From contig CANHGF010000143.1 of NCBI GenBank assembly GCA_947460065.1, positions 1 through 6,566 of the forward strand: 6,566 bases of DNA, written 5' to 3'. Shown here piece by piece: positions 6,224 to 6,566 of this stretch (its first letter is position 1; the number at the start of each line of letters is the position of its first letter). A program made the position numbers and the translations under genes. The notes beneath the pieces are model-generated. The model saw nothing but the letters and a program-made list of their open reading frames with translations. It did no database searches and had not been told where the DNA came from. The DNA is from Comamonadaceae bacterium (lineage in GTDB: Bacteria > Pseudomonadota > Gammaproteobacteria > Burkholderiales > Burkholderiaceae_C).

Positions 6224-6566
6224 TCAGGCCTCGAGCGCCAAGCCGCTCTCGCGCAGCTTGGCAATCTTGTAGCGCAGGGTGCGTGGGCTGATGCCCAGCT
6301 TGCGGGCTGCGTCCATGCGGCTGAGCGTGCTCTGAATCGCCGAGAGGATCAGCTGGTGTTCATTGATCTGCACCGCCTGCTGCAAGCTGGCTGGCTCAGT
6401 CACTGCTTCGGCCGCTTGAGGGCTGGCTGCACTGGGCTGCCAGGGCGCCGTCTGGGGCTCAAAAGCCGCCGGCCGTGCGGCCATGCCGCCGTCGCTGTAG
6501 GTAGTAGGCTGGGACGGAGCAGCTGCTACTTCGGCCGGCATCATTTCAGGGGCCGAGGGCAGCTGC
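6224..6566 (-). CDS. Sigma-54-dependent flagellar regulator, FleR/FlrC-like (C-terminal part, cut by window edge)
   Basis: The frame is open from the right window edge to the TGA at 6224, about 113 residues. The ATG at 6544 inside it is unlikely to be the start, because the frame continues upstream without a stop and the first part looks like an inter-domain linker (Ala/Pro/Gln-rich, about 60 residues). The last 50 residues form a Fis-type DNA-binding helix-turn-helix: NEHQLILSAIQ, then MDAARKLGISPRTLRYKIAK. This is the C-terminal domain of NtrC-family enhancer-binding proteins. Directly upstream of fliE, the expected protein is FleR (FlrC in Vibrio), the response regulator that activates middle flagellar genes with sigma-54. 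The receiver and AAA+ domains lie outside the window, so FleQ/FlrA-like or FlbD-like identity cannot be excluded. Confidence 0.85.
   Translation of the reverse strand, partial: QLPSAPEMMPAEVAAAPSQPTTYSDGGMAARPAAFEPQTAPWQPSAASPQAAEAVTEPASLQQAVQINEHQLILSAIQSTLSRMDAARKLGISPRTLRYKIAKLRESGLALEA

Noticed and set aside
6360..6400. Possible sigma-54 promoter (minus strand ending CTTGCA) in the regulator 3' end
   Set aside because: The -12-like TTGCA is present but the -24 GG is missing at the required distance.

Overview
The window is one uninterrupted stretch of a bacterial flagellar gene cluster, read entirely on the minus strand (from high to low coordinates). In transcription order it holds the 3' end of a sigma-54-type flagellar regulator (fleR/flrC-like), then fliE, fliF, fliG, fliH, fliI and the 5' part of fliJ. 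The order fleR-fliEFGHIJ, the high GC content and the protein style (FliG close to the E. coli type, FliF with a long Ala/Pro/Thr-rich N-terminus) point to a Gram-negative proteobacterium with polar-type flagellar control. I lean to a betaproteobacterium (Burkholderiales or Rhodocyclales-like), but a gammaproteobacterium is not excluded. The genus cannot be settled from this sequence alone.

Layout, right to left: regulator C-terminus with a Fis-type helix-turn-helix (6566-6224, runs off the window); fliE rod/MS-ring adaptor (6208-5873); fliF MS-ring (5831-3981); fliG rotor switch (3956-2904); fliH export-ATPase regulator (about 2911-1862, overlapping the fliG end); a 262-base non-coding gap with a cluster of REP-like palindromes (about 1646-1820); fliI export ATPase (1599-274); fliJ export chaperone/stalk (235-1, incomplete). 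Apart from the fliH-fliI gap, neighbouring genes are 15 to 41 bases apart or overlap, so this is a single operon. I found no terminator and no convincing internal promoter.

How the genes work together: FliF forms the inner-membrane MS ring, FliE joins it to the rod, and FliG sits on the cytoplasmic face of FliF and receives torque from the stator. FliH, FliI and FliJ form the cytoplasmic ATPase complex that feeds the flagellar type III export gate. The regulator just upstream probably drives this class of genes.

The machinery itself is ordinary, and I see no undescribed system. The one clear non-standard element is the REP/REPIN-like repeat cluster inserted between fliH and fliI, two genes whose products act as a fixed-ratio complex. 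Smaller points are a FliH with a long Pro/acidic C-terminal tail and a non-ATG start, and a FliG with MYTF in place of the usual MFVF-type motif.
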